Part shown: positions 34,865 through 43,549 of the stretch, piece by piece
Layout: each line of letters opens with the position of its first letter
How positions within the stretch are numbered: the first letter of the stretch is position 1
DNA from: Levilactobacillus lanxiensis
Lineage (GTDB): Bacteria; Bacillota; Bacilli; Lactobacillales; Lactobacillaceae
Direction of reading: 5' to 3'
DNA length: 64,000 nucleotides
Assembly: GCF_016861655.1 (NCBI RefSeq)
Contig: NZ_BOLN01000001.1
Coordinates: forward strand, 124,001 to 188,000
Notes under the pieces: model-generated
Seen by the model: the letters and a program-made list of their open reading frames with translations, nothing else
What the model was told of the DNA's origin: nothing
Database searches by the model: none
Position numbers and translations under genes: made by a program

Positions 34865-34961
34865 AGACGTAACTGCGAAACGAAAAACCAAATACGACCG
34901 GTCTCCAGGCTGCCCGTCTTGACGTGTGCTCCCGGCACACCGATCGTTATTTTTGTACGCG

Positions 34962-35176
34962 GGCTAAACTGCGCGTTGTCAGTGCCTCCGGGCGAGGGAA
35001 AACGAGACCGGTCCGCTGTGGGCACCCGCCCGGAGCCAAAGAACGGTCTCCGGGCTTAGTTTGAGCCTCACAAACCGAGTCTCGAACTAGCAGTTCCCTA
35101 AGTGGCCGAGCCACCAAGGGAACTCCCACGGCTAAGCTCATTTTCCCTCGCCCTGCGGCCAACACGGATTTAGACC
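34962..35176 (-). repeat. Dispersed multi-hairpin element, copy J (type 1)
   Basis: Arms GGCTAAA and TTTAG-A-CC. The ACCGT-loop hairpin (35028-35055, stem GCCCGGAG..CTCCGGGC in minus sense) and GTTCCCT..AGGGAAC are present. One end (TCAGTGCCTCCGGG) equals the end of copy K, which is inverted. Confidence 0.8.
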
Positions 35177-35277
35177 GCAGAACAACAGCACTGGCTTACT
35201 CGTTACAGTTCATCATCACTCTCAAGAACAACCGCATTACCATGGCCTCACTAGTTTAACCACCGACACTTCCGCCG

Positions 35278-35501
35278 GCGCATTAAACTAGTGTGAGCCG
35301 CAGGGAGAATGAAAATAGGCTCAGCCGTGGGAATTATCTTAGCGGCGGTTTTTGCTGCTTAGATAATTGCTATCTTTGAGACGCGTTCTTAGCGGCTCAA
35401 AGTAAGTCTGGAGACCGCCCTTTGGCTCCAGACGGGCGCCCACAGCGTCACGGCCTATTTTCATTCTCCCGGAGGCACTGACAACGTACCATTTAATACG
35501 C
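35278..35501 (+). repeat. Dispersed multi-hairpin element, copy K (type 1)
   Basis: Stem GAGAATGAAAATAGGC with GCCTATTTTCATTCTC. Hairpins are AATTATCT..AGATAATT, CTTTGAG..CTCAAAG and GTCTGGAG..CTCCAGAC (35406-35433). Outer arms ATTAAA and TTTAAT. It ends 27 bp before opuCA. Confidence 0.85.
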
Positions 35502-35527
35502 GACACCATCATACAGGAGGTTAATCT

Positions 35528-36736
35528 ATGCTACTTTCAATGGAACATCTACGTAAGGAATATCCCAATGGCAAGATTGCCGTCGACGACTTCAATTTGC
35601 AAGTCGGCCGCGGTGAATTTATTGCGTTCATCGGGACGTCCGGCTCGGGGAAGACCACGACCATGCGGATGATTAACCGCATGCTGAAACAAACATCTGG
35701 CACCATCAAGATCAACGACAAGGATATTTCTAAAATGGATCCGGTCAAGCTCCGGCGGTCCATCGGCTATGTCATCCAAAACATTGGCCTGATGCCCCAC
35801 ATGACCATTCAGGAAAACATCGAAATGGTGCCCAAGCTCCTCGGCTGGTCCAAGGAGAAGCGGGCCGAACAAGCGCACAAGATGATCGAGCTGGCCCAAC
35901 TCCCCGACGACATGCTGCAACGCTATCCCGGCGAACTTTCCGGTGGGCAACAGCAACGAATCGGTGTTGTGCGGGCCCTGGCCGCCGACCAAGAGATCAT
36001 TTTAATGGATGAACCCTTCGGTGCCTTGGACCCCATCACGCGGGAATCGCTGCAGGATCTGGTCAAGCATTTACAAGAAGACCTGGGCAAGACCTTCATC
36101 TTCGTGACCCACGACATGGACGAAGCGCTACACCTGGCCACCAAGGTCGTCATCATGAGTCAAGGCAAGCAGGTCCAAGTCGACACGCCCGAAAACATTC
36201 TACGCCACCCGGCCAACGACTTCGTCACCAACCTGATTGGTGAGGAACGATTGATCCGGGCGCAACCCAACATTTTATCCGTTAGCCAAATCATGTTAAA
36301 GAACCCCGTTTCCATCACGCCCGACAAGACCGTCGACGATGCCATCGAGCTGATGCATGACCGGCGAGTTGATACGCTGCTGGTTACCGACGACGCCGGC
36401 GTACTCCAAGGCTACGTTGACCTGGAAGACATCAACCGAATCACCGACCCCCACACGGCCGTGGGCGATTTCACCAACCGTCAAGTCTTCTTCGTGAAGG
36501 CCGACTCGCTGATTGGCGATACCGTCGACCGGATTCTGAAACAGGGGGTTAAAAACGTGCCCGTGGTCGACAAGGACAAGCACCTGGTCGGCATCGTTAC
36601 CCGGACGGCGCTGGTCGACATCGTCTACGATGCCCTGCGTGGCGCACCGGAAGCCAATGAAGAACCCGCTTCCCCGATCAACGCGGATATCCATGCCGCT
36701 GCGACCCACGATGAAGGGGGCGAAATCCCACAATGA
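35528..36736 (+). CDS. opuCA: Glycine betaine/carnitine/choline ABC transporter, ATP-binding subunit
   Basis: 402 aa. ABC domain about 1-240: Walker [10 protein letters not shown], signature [15 protein letters not shown], Walker [14 protein letters not shown] and H-loop [10 protein letters not shown]. Two CBS domains follow (about 255-370: [20 protein letters not shown] and [20 protein letters not shown]), as in OpuCA/OpuA, where they sense ionic strength or nucleotides. GGAGG precedes ATG. It is first in the four-gene operon opuCABCD for uptake of compatible solutes in osmotic stress. Confidence 0.95.
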   Translation: MLLSMEHLRKEYPNGKIAVDDFNLQVGRGEFIAFIGTSGSGKTTTMRMINRMLKQTSGTIKINDKDISKMDPVKLRRSIGYVIQNIGLMPHMTIQENIEMVPKLLGWSKEKRAEQAHKMIELAQLPDDMLQRYPGELSGGQQQRIGVVRALAADQEIILMDEPFGALDPITRESLQDLVKHLQEDLGKTFIFVTHDMDEALHLATKVVIMSQGKQVQVDTPENILRHPANDFVTNLIGEERLIRAQPNILSVSQIMLKNPVSITPDKTVDDAIELMHDRRVDTLLVTDDAGVLQGYVDLEDINRITDPHTAVGDFTNRQVFFVKADSLIGDTVDRILKQGVKNVPVVDKDKHLVGIVTRTALVDIVYDALRGAPEANEEPASPINADIHAAATHDEGGEIPQ

Positions 36737-37359
36737 TGCATTTTCTAGCAACTTATGGGACCCAACTGATTGCCAAGACCGGCCAACACCTGTACATCTC
36801 GGCGGCCGCCCTGGCCCTCGGGGTCATCGTGGCCGTGCCACTGGGCATCCTGTTGACGCGGATGAAACACGGCGCCAACTTTGTCATCACCCTGGCCGGG
36901 GTGCTCCAAACGATTCCGGCCATGGCACTGTTAGCCATGATGATTCCCATCTTCGGAATCGGTTCAACGCCCGCCATCGTCGCCCTGTTCATCTACTCCC
37001 TGCTGCCCATTTTGCGCAACACCTATTTGGGCATGCAAGGCGTCTCCCCGACCGTGCGTGACGCGGCCAAAGGCATGGGCATGACCTGGTGGCAAATGAT
37101 GATTCAGGCCGAGATTCCCTTAGCCGCACCGGTCATCATGGCCGGTATCCGGCTGTCCGCGACCTACGTGATTGCGTGGGCCACCCTGGCGTCCTACATC
37201 GGTGCCGGTGGTCTGGGGGATTTCATTTTCAACGGACTGAACCTGTACCGCTCTGACCTGATTCTTGGCGGCTCGATTCCCGTTATCCTGTTGGCGCTTC
37301 TCGTCGACTATTTATTGGGTAAAGTGGAAGTGGCCGTCACGCCACGCCAATTACGATAG
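36733..37359 (+). CDS. opuCB: OpuC permease subunit
   Basis: 208 aa with five or six membrane segments and the EAA-type loop [23 protein letters not shown] that contacts the ATPase. It overlaps opuCA by 4 bp (ATGA). It pairs with OpuCD to form the membrane channel for osmolytes. Confidence 0.93.
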   Translation: MMHFLATYGTQLIAKTGQHLYISAAALALGVIVAVPLGILLTRMKHGANFVITLAGVLQTIPAMALLAMMIPIFGIGSTPAIVALFIYSLLPILRNTYLGMQGVSPTVRDAAKGMGMTWWQMMIQAEIPLAAPVIMAGIRLSATYVIAWATLASYIGAGGLGDFIFNGLNLYRSDLILGGSIPVILLALLVDYLLGKVEVAVTPRQLR

Positions 37360-37368
37360 GAGGCCGCT

Positions 37369-38301
37369 ATGCGAAAACATTTACGTCAATGGCTCGCTGC
37401 CTTTCTGGTTGCGGTCGTCCTCCTGCCTTTGGGCGGGTGCGCGCTACCGGGACTGTCTGGCTCGGGCAATAACACCGTACGAATCGCGTCACAGAACACC
37501 ACGGAACAACAGATCATGGCCTACGTCATTGCGGGCATGATTGGGCACTATACAAATTTAAACACCACGATCATCAATAACTTGGGGTCCGGCAACGTCA
37601 GCTTCAATGCCTTGAAGAACAAGCAGGCGGACATCTCGTCCATCCGCTTCAACGGGACCGATCTGACGACCATCTTGAATGAAAAATTTGAGCGGGACCC
37701 CGCCAAGGTCAACACGACCGTCACCCGTGAATTTCAGCAACGTTACCAGATGACTTATTTCAAATCATACGGTTTCGCCGATACCTACGCCTGGATGGTC
37801 AAGCCGGCCTTCGCGAAGAAACACCACCTGAAGACCGTCAGTGACCTGAAGAAGCTGGCCCCCACTATGAAAGTCGGGATTGACCAAATTTGGCAAAACC
37901 GTCAAGGCGACGGTTACCCCGCCTTCCAGAAGATGTACGGCTACAGCTTCGGCACGGTGCTGCCCATGCAGACCGGGCTACTCTACGACGCGTTATCCGC
38001 CGACAAGATGGACGCCATTCTGGGCTACTCCACCGATGGCCGGGTCAACAGCTACCATTTAAAATTGTTAAAGGACGACAAGAATTTCTTCCCACCCTAC
38101 GATGGGAGCGCCGTTGCCACCGATGCCATTTTGAAACAGCATCCGGAACTACGCAGCGTGTTGAACCGCTTGGTCGGCAAGATTTCACTGAAGACCATGC
38201 AACAATTGAATTACCAAGTCGACGACCAATTGGAAGAACCCCAGACGGTTGCCAACAATTTCTTGAAAGAACACCACTACTTTGAAGGGGGGAACGACTA
38301 G
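37369..38301 (+). CDS. opuCC: OpuC osmolyte-binding lipoprotein
   Basis: 310 aa. Lipoprotein signal with lipobox LGGC near residue 24, then an OpuAC-type binding domain (NTVRIASQNTTEQQIMAYVI, TYAWMVKPAFAKKHHL, GYSTDGRV). It captures betaine, carnitine or choline outside and delivers it to OpuCB/CD. AGGAGG precedes ATG. It lies 9 bp after opuCB. Confidence 0.94.
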   Translation: MRKHLRQWLAAFLVAVVLLPLGGCALPGLSGSGNNTVRIASQNTTEQQIMAYVIAGMIGHYTNLNTTIINNLGSGNVSFNALKNKQADISSIRFNGTDLTTILNEKFERDPAKVNTTVTREFQQRYQMTYFKSYGFADTYAWMVKPAFAKKHHLKTVSDLKKLAPTMKVGIDQIWQNRQGDGYPAFQKMYGYSFGTVLPMQTGLLYDALSADKMDAILGYSTDGRVNSYHLKLLKDDKNFFPPYDGSAVATDAILKQHPELRSVLNRLVGKISLKTMQQLNYQVDDQLEEPQTVANNFLKEHHYFEGGND

Positions 38302-38303
38302 TT

Positions 38304-38966
38304 ATGAAAGACATGGGTTTATTCAGTCAGCTGGTTTACTACTTTAGCCACAACGGGATGTACGTCCTCAGTCAATTTAACCAAACGTTCCTCGTTTCCA
38401 TCTACGGCGTGCTACTGGGCGCCATCGTCGGGATCCCGCTGGGCATTTGGATTTCTCAGTACCGGCGCCTCTCGCCCGTCATCATTGGCATTGCCAACGT
38501 GATCCAAACGATTCCGTCACTAGCGATGCTGTCCATTTTGATGCTGGGATTAGGCTTGGGCCAGACCACGGTCATCGTGACCGTCTTCCTCTACTCCCTG
38601 CTGCCAATCATTAAAAACACCTACACCGGCATGCTGAGCGTCGACGCCGACGTGCTGGACGCCGGGAAAGGCATGGGGATGACCCGCTTTCAGGTCATGA
38701 TGACCATCCGGATTCCCCTGTCGCTATCGGTGATTATCGCCGGGATTCGAAACGCCTTAGTCATCGGTATCGGGATCACCGTTATCGGCTCGTTCATCGG
38801 TTCCGGTGGGCTCGGGGACATCATCGTCCGCGGGACCAACGCCACGGATGGCGGGGCCATTATCCTGGCTGGGGCGTTGCCAACGGCTTTGATGGCGATT
38901 ATTACGGACCTGGTCCTCTCCTTCATCGAAAAGCGCCTAACGCCTAAGACTTCTTCTGAACGGTAA
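38304..38966 (+). CDS. opuCD: OpuC second permease subunit
   Basis: 220 aa with about six membrane segments, an EAA loop (DAGKGMGMTRFQVMMTIRIP) and GSFIGSGGLGDIIVRGTN, as in OpuCD/ProW-like permeases. It starts two bases after opuCC. It is the last gene of the operon; repeat copy L begins two bases after its stop, and a terminator follows at 39312. Confidence 0.93.
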   Translation: MKDMGLFSQLVYYFSHNGMYVLSQFNQTFLVSIYGVLLGAIVGIPLGIWISQYRRLSPVIIGIANVIQTIPSLAMLSILMLGLGLGQTTVIVTVFLYSLLPIIKNTYTGMLSVDADVLDAGKGMGMTRFQVMMTIRIPLSLSVIIAGIRNALVIGIGITVIGSFIGSGGLGDIIVRGTNATDGGAIILAGALPTALMAIITDLVLSFIEKRLTPKTSSER

Positions 38967-38967
38967 T

Positions 38968-39202
38968 ATTGGTTTGGGTCAAGTGCGTGTAAACTTGGCC
39001 GCCTGCGGCTTCCAGGACTACGCCTGCTGTGGGGCCGGTTTCCGCCTGTGGTGCGGGCTCCCACCTCAACTTTGAGCCTTGCGAGAACCCTGCAAGTCTC
39101 AAAGGTTGTCCCATTCTGTAAGCCGGCTCAAAAACGCCGACTAACAGAATCGACACAGCCGTCTCCGTCCTGGCTTCCTCCGGCTCAGATTGCGACACCA
39201 AT
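38968..39202 (-). repeat. Dispersed multi-hairpin element, copy L (type 2, diverged)
   Basis: Minus sense: contains CTGTGTCGATTC and CTTTGAG..CTCAAAG with an altered, longer loop. ATTGGT and ACCAAT form short outer arms, the left one immediately after the opuCD stop codon. It shares CCCCACAGCAGGC-like sequence with copies C and N. Confidence 0.65.
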
Positions 39203-39311
39203 CCGATGTTGGTTTGGCGAAGTCTTAGACGGCAGCCGTGGTCGTGGTCCATTTGCTCGCTAGTGTGGTTGGCTAGACGGCTGTCGCGCTAGTTGTTAAT
39301 TTTCGATAATT

Positions 39312-39358
39312 TAAGCGTCACCTGCTTCGTTTGAACGAGGTGGATGACGCTTTTTTGT
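39312..39358 (+). terminator. Rho-independent terminator of the opuC operon
   Basis: AAGCGTCA..CGTT pairs with AACG..TGACGCTT, followed by TTTTTT. Confidence 0.8.
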
Positions 39359-39405
39359 TGCCCGTGAATTGGCCTTGCTCCCCAACCACCTTTGCGGATA
39401 ATTAA

Positions 39406-39414
39406 TGTTATACT
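39406..39414 (+). promoter_or_regulatory. Extended -10 element
   Basis: TGTTATACT with no clear -35. If used, the transcript would carry repeats M1 and M2 as a leader of about 620 nt before the 40039 gene. Confidence 0.35.
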
Positions 39415-39492
39415 GTGTAAAGTAATATTCGTAGGCGTTAACTACTACGACACTGAATTTTAGGTATGCCGCCTGAACAAACACCATGACCA

Positions 39493-39745
39493 CAACCGGC
39501 AAAACCACCAACCATCCCTTGAATTTCTTTTGGGGTTGGTGCACAACTCTTAGCCGGAGTCAGCTAGGTGCGAAGTCCCGTGTCGGTGGTTGTTAGGGCG
39601 AGTGGTCTTCTCGGCCTTACAGCACGGGCTGTGGGCAAGACTTACGGGCTTGGTAAGGCTTGGCCGCAAGTCCGAAGACCGCCTTTCGGCTTCGGGCGCG
39701 CCTCATGGGACAGAGCACCTAGCTCAAGTCAAACAACCACAATCA
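39493..39745 (+). repeat. Dispersed multi-hairpin element, tandem copy M1 (type 3)
   Basis: First of two head-to-tail units with a 253-bp period. AGCTAGGTGC pairs with GCACCTAGCT, GTCCC with GGGAC, and hairpin CCGAAG..CTTCGG with the ACCGC loop at about 39672-39696. It contains CGTGTCGGTGG. Confidence 0.8.
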
Positions 39746-39998
39746 CACCCGGCCAAACCACCAATCACCCCTTGAATTTCTTTTAGGGGTGGTGCACAAC
39801 TCTTAGCCGGAGTCAGCTAGGTGCGAAGTCCCGTGTCGGTGGTTGTTAGGGCGAGTGGTCTTCTCGGCCTTACAGCACAGGCTGTGGTCGAGACTTACGG
39901 GTTTCAGTAAGGCTTGACCACAAGTCCGAAGACCGCTTCTCAGGCTTCGGGCGTGCCTCATGGGACGAGAGCACCTAGCTGACGCAGGCGGCAAAGTT
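39746..39998 (+). repeat. Dispersed multi-hairpin element, tandem copy M2 (type 3)
   Basis: Second unit, with scattered differences from M1, some compensatory: TGTGGTC..GACCACA where M1 has TGTGG..CCGCA. Conserved hairpin at about 39927-39951. It ends about 40 bp before the next gene. Confidence 0.8.
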
Positions 39999-40038
39999 AG
40001 AACCAAACACAAAAAAAGAAAATCAAGGAGATGATTGG

Positions 40039-41367
40039 GTGGAGCGGTTACGGCAAGCGGGTATCGACTTTTCCGTCGGCACCCTAAACTTTCTAGCAAA
40101 TATTGGTCTCATGTTGCCCTACATTTTAATGCTGTTGAAGTACCAGGAAACGCAGAGCGAGACGTATTTGATTGCCCTGGTGGCCTTCTACATTTCGCGA
40201 GCGGCTAGTATTTTTTATACCAAACGCTTAAATCTGCGGTCGAGCACCTACCTCATCGTGAGCCTGGTGCTGGGCGCGCTGGGGAGCTTTATCTTTGCCC
40301 TGACAAACGCCGTGGGCTGGCTCGTTGTTGGCAGTCTGTTGTGGGGGTACAGTGCCGCCACGATTTGGCCGTACTTTTTGACCCTCAAGTTACATCTTAG
40401 TCAGTCGAGCGAATTTAAAATGAAGCGGCTGTACTGGCTCATCTTCCTGGGCCTTGGCGTCATGCTGGCCATCGATCTGGCGGCTGGATGGAGCTATACG
40501 CTGACCTTTAGCGTGCTGGCGCTGCTGTACTTGGGTGCGCTGCCCGGCGGCATTTTGCTGGACAACTTTACCAACGACTTCTACCAGAATCGACCAACGC
40601 ATCCCCACGGTCTCCAACAGGGCTGGCGCTGGGCGTTGTCCCTGATTGGCTTTGCGGCTATCGCCTTACTGACGACGTTGCGGAAGGCCGCGCTGAACCT
40701 ACCAAACGGGTTAGTGCTCGCCATTATCGGCGTGGCGCTGGTGATTCTCGCCATCGAGCTGTACGGTGACCGCCACGTGCTACCTAATTACAAGATTCGC
40801 CTGTTAAACCGGGGCTTCCTGATGAGTCTGGTCCTGCTGTTCAGCGGTTTCTTCGCCTACTTCTACTTTGGGCATGCGGGGATGTACGTGGTCTTTGCGC
40901 TGTACTTGGTCGGGTTTGAGACCGGCTATCCCCTCTTTAATAAACTGGGACGCGGGTCGACCAAACGGGCGCTACGGCTCAGCCAGGGGAGTTTGCTGGC
41001 GGGGCATGTGCTCCTGCTGATTCCGTGGCGCTGGTCCTACGTGGTGGGGATTCTGCTGATTACCCTGTACGTCGGTTACGACAACCCGACCATCAACGCC
41101 ACGCTGTACGGGGCGCCGGAGATTGACCACGATATGGCCATCGTTCACAAATACCGGTTCTCCACGTATGGCGGCCTGTTGTGCCAGCTGGTCATGTTTG
41201 GCCTACTGGTGGCCGTGAGTGCGGGCGCCCATTTATCAATTCTGTCATTCTTCAAACCCAGTGATGCCAGTCATTTCTGGCTGTATACCCTGACCATGAG
41301 CTGGCCGTTAACGCTGGCCTCGTTGGGCATTTCACTGGGAAATATTTTGCACGAACCTAAGGGGTAG
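40039..41367 (+). CDS. Multi-pass membrane protein, MFS-like
   Basis: 442 aa with about 12 predicted membrane segments in two halves and a central loop near 190-200 (DFYQNRPTHPHGLQQ). The MFS motif A is not clear, so the assignment rests on layout alone. It starts with GTG, AAGGAG 10 nt upstream. The ordering of hydrophobic segments and C-terminal NPTINATLYGAPEIDHD is reminiscent of putative transporters of unknown substrate. Monocistronic with its own terminator. It lies downstream of repeats M1 and M2. Confidence 0.6.
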   Translation: MERLRQAGIDFSVGTLNFLANIGLMLPYILMLLKYQETQSETYLIALVAFYISRAASIFYTKRLNLRSSTYLIVSLVLGALGSFIFALTNAVGWLVVGSLLWGYSAATIWPYFLTLKLHLSQSSEFKMKRLYWLIFLGLGVMLAIDLAAGWSYTLTFSVLALLYLGALPGGILLDNFTNDFYQNRPTHPHGLQQGWRWALSLIGFAAIALLTTLRKAALNLPNGLVLAIIGVALVILAIELYGDRHVLPNYKIRLLNRGFLMSLVLLFSGFFAYFYFGHAGMYVVFALYLVGFETGYPLFNKLGRGSTKRALRLSQGSLLAGHVLLLIPWRWSYVVGILLITLYVGYDNPTINATLYGAPEIDHDMAIVHKYRFSTYGGLLCQLVMFGLLVAVSAGAHLSILSFFKPSDASHFWLYTLTMSWPLTLASLGISLGNILHEPKG

Positions 41368-41487
41368 CCAGTTGGCTGGCCCTTTTAATTTTATTCACGT
41401 CGTTAAGTAAGCAAGTTTACCTAACGATTTAGTGCAGTTAACTAGCCATCGTTTTAGCCGACAAATCCTATCCTACCAAGCTTTCAT

Positions 41488-41527
41488 TATCACCCACCGC
41501 GAGTCATTGCGATGGGTGATTTTTCAT
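41488..41527 (+). terminator. Rho-independent terminator
   Basis: ATCACCCA..CGC pairs with GCG..TGGGTGAT, then TTTTTC. A related sequence recurs at 43418, downstream of the next gene. Confidence 0.8.
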
Positions 41528-41559
41528 ACCGCCAATCGATTACTGTCCAACTAACTAGG

Positions 41560-41568
41560 TGCTATGCT
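41560..41568 (+). promoter_or_regulatory. Extended -10 element of the 41609 gene
   Basis: TGCTATGCT followed by TAGCTTGTAG; the same arrangement (TGGTATGCT plus TAGCTTGTAG) is at 43501-43509 before the paralogue. Confidence 0.45.
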
Positions 41569-41608
41569 TAGCTTGTAGATTATCGCACTTGATAAGGAGT
41601 GAACTCTG

Positions 41609-43339
41609 ATGAAAGGAAAAGTCTTTAGAACATTTTGTCTCAGTATACTTAGTTTCGTTGCCCTGCTGACTGGCCTATTACTAGTTAATGTGCGTTCTGT
41701 TCACGCGGAAACGACGCCGGTGGTGACGACTGATTTATCGAAAACAATTGATGAAACCTTTCCTGACGCCGACACAAATAGCGCTGCTGCTGTCGTCAAG
41801 GCTGCCATGCTAGACCATCAAAACTACCACACTGAGGGTTACGGCATTTCCGGCGATAGCACCCTAGCCGAGGTCCAAGCCGAGTACCCCGCCATTACAA
41901 TTGATCAGCCACTAACTAGTTATGAACCCCTCACCCGAATCACGCCCGTACTTCACGAGTTATCTCTAACCCATCAAACTAGTCAAATTGAAGCCAGTCT
42001 TCCTGCTATCATGTCTACCCTACTAGCCACTCGTCCCGACAAATATAAGAACGTGAACTCTTTAGATTTGAGCAATGATCAGTTAACAAACGCTGATCTC
42101 ACGACCTTGCTGAGCGCTGCCGAACACGTTCACTCAACCACGGTGCTTTCGAATCTCTATCTCAATCAAAATGATATTAGCGATTTTTCTCCCTGGATGG
42201 ACTACAAAAATGCGCAAGGCGCTACTAGTCCGATTGGCAACTTATATGCCCCAAGTTCAACCTCTTCGGACGCTCCCCTGCTCACAGATGTCGTGCTCAA
42301 TGGAACCACCGCGAAAATTCCTTTCACCAAATTTGATGAACTCACAACACCTTTTTCTCCAGACCTAATTGGCGACCCATTTTCACGTCAGGGCCAAATT
42401 GCCTTTAAAGTGTTTAACAGTCCCGACTTCTTTGATGATCCGACCAATTTCATCCCAAATGGTGCCCTCGGCGCTGGGAAAGTTATCCCATTAACGACGT
42501 ACCGTGATCAGTATCGCGATTTCCCCACAACGCTTGATTTCAGACAGACTGATCGGATTGATGCGCAAAGTAACACCTATTATCAGCCCCTGCCGCAGAA
42601 ACAAATAGATTCCGTTAGCGCATACTTTCCCGCCCAAACCTACACAATTCTTCCGCCAAACGACCCAGATTACCTGACCATCACCAACGTCCCAGCCCAT
42701 AGCACCGCCCTTCACCTCCGCGTCCTAGTTTGTCCATTCAAAACAGTTACCTACATTCAAAATTACACGATCAAGCTCTATCCGGCTCCGAAAACCGCTG
42801 TGCCCACCAATAATTTAGGCTCTTCGTCTAACACGTCTAGCAGCTCTAATACCGTTGTCTCACAGGCAGACAAGGCTAAACCAGAGAACAAAATCGTTTA
42901 CGCCACCAAGAAAATTGGTCTCTACAACTCCCCAACCTTTACCAATAAGGCCCGCATTCACTGGTACACCAAGGCTAAACGGACCAACCGGCCGATGTTC
43001 AAGGTCACTGGTTACGCTCGCTCCAAGAACGGCCTACTCCGCTACAAGGTCAAGGACGTGACGCCGAACGCCAAGACGAACGGTCAAACCGGCTACATCA
43101 CAGCCAAGGACAGTTTTGTCAGCCACGCCTACTACCAAACTCAGACAAAGAAGATCAAGGTTCTCCGCGGCCTCAACAGCTATAAAACCAAAGCCCTCAC
43201 CGGCAAGAAACTCCACTACCGCAAGAACCAAGTCATTCGGGTGAAGAAGCTGGTCACTCACAACCTGACCACGCGGTACCAGTTGCCCAATGACCGCTAT
43301 GTTTCAGCTAACAAGCGATTGGTCATGCAGGTTAAATAG
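41609..43339 (+). CDS. Secreted leucine-rich protein with C-terminal DUF5776 module
   Basis: 576 aa. Signal peptide about 1-33 (ends VRSVHA-E). Two or three leucine-rich turns lie near 150-200 (VNSLDLSNDQLTNADLTTLL; LSNLYLNQNDISDF), then a beta-rich middle and a Ser/Asn linker (about 405-420). The last 150 residues form a DUF5776-type module with internal repeats (KKIGLYNSPTF, RPMFKVTGYARSKNG, RYKVKDV, TGYITA, TTRYQLPNDRYVSANKRLV). No sortase signal, so wall binding is probably non-covalent through the C-terminus. Paralogue of the next gene; the shared upstream and downstream sequences indicate duplication. Confidence 0.8.
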   Translation: MKGKVFRTFCLSILSFVALLTGLLLVNVRSVHAETTPVVTTDLSKTIDETFPDADTNSAAAVVKAAMLDHQNYHTEGYGISGDSTLAEVQAEYPAITIDQPLTSYEPLTRITPVLHELSLTHQTSQIEASLPAIMSTLLATRPDKYKNVNSLDLSNDQLTNADLTTLLSAAEHVHSTTVLSNLYLNQNDISDFSPWMDYKNAQGATSPIGNLYAPSSTSSDAPLLTDVVLNGTTAKIPFTKFDELTTPFSPDLIGDPFSRQGQIAFKVFNSPDFFDDPTNFIPNGALGAGKVIPLTTYRDQYRDFPTTLDFRQTDRIDAQSNTYYQPLPQKQIDSVSAYFPAQTYTILPPNDPDYLTITNVPAHSTALHLRVLVCPFKTVTYIQNYTIKLYPAPKTAVPTNNLGSSSNTSSSSNTVVSQADKAKPENKIVYATKKIGLYNSPTFTNKARIHWYTKAKRTNRPMFKVTGYARSKNGLLRYKVKDVTPNAKTNGQTGYITAKDSFVSHAYYQTQTKKIKVLRGLNSYKTKALTGKKLHYRKNQVIRVKKLVTHNLTTRYQLPNDRYVSANKRLVMQVK

Positions 43340-43417
43340 TCATTTCACCTAACTAACCGAGTTGCCTAATTTGCTTTGTCTGAACATCAACAAGTCCTTA
43401 TGACATCAAGCTTTCAT

Positions 43418-43455
43418 AATCACTTACCACGCATCATTTTGGTGGGTGATTTTTC
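43418..43455 (+). terminator. Rho-independent terminator
   Basis: ATCAC..CCAC pairs with GGTG..GTGAT, then TTTTTC. Similar to the terminator at 41488. Confidence 0.65.
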
Positions 43456-43549
43456 ATGTCCACAATCCATTCACTAGTCTCACTATCCCTCACACTTACC
43501 TGGTATGCTTAGCTTGTAGTTAACTGCACATGATAAGGAGTGAATTCCA

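Noticed and set aside
39311-39544. Possible 77-aa membrane protein on the minus strand
   Set aside because: Its end lies in the opuC terminator and its start in repeat M1; there is no ribosome site.
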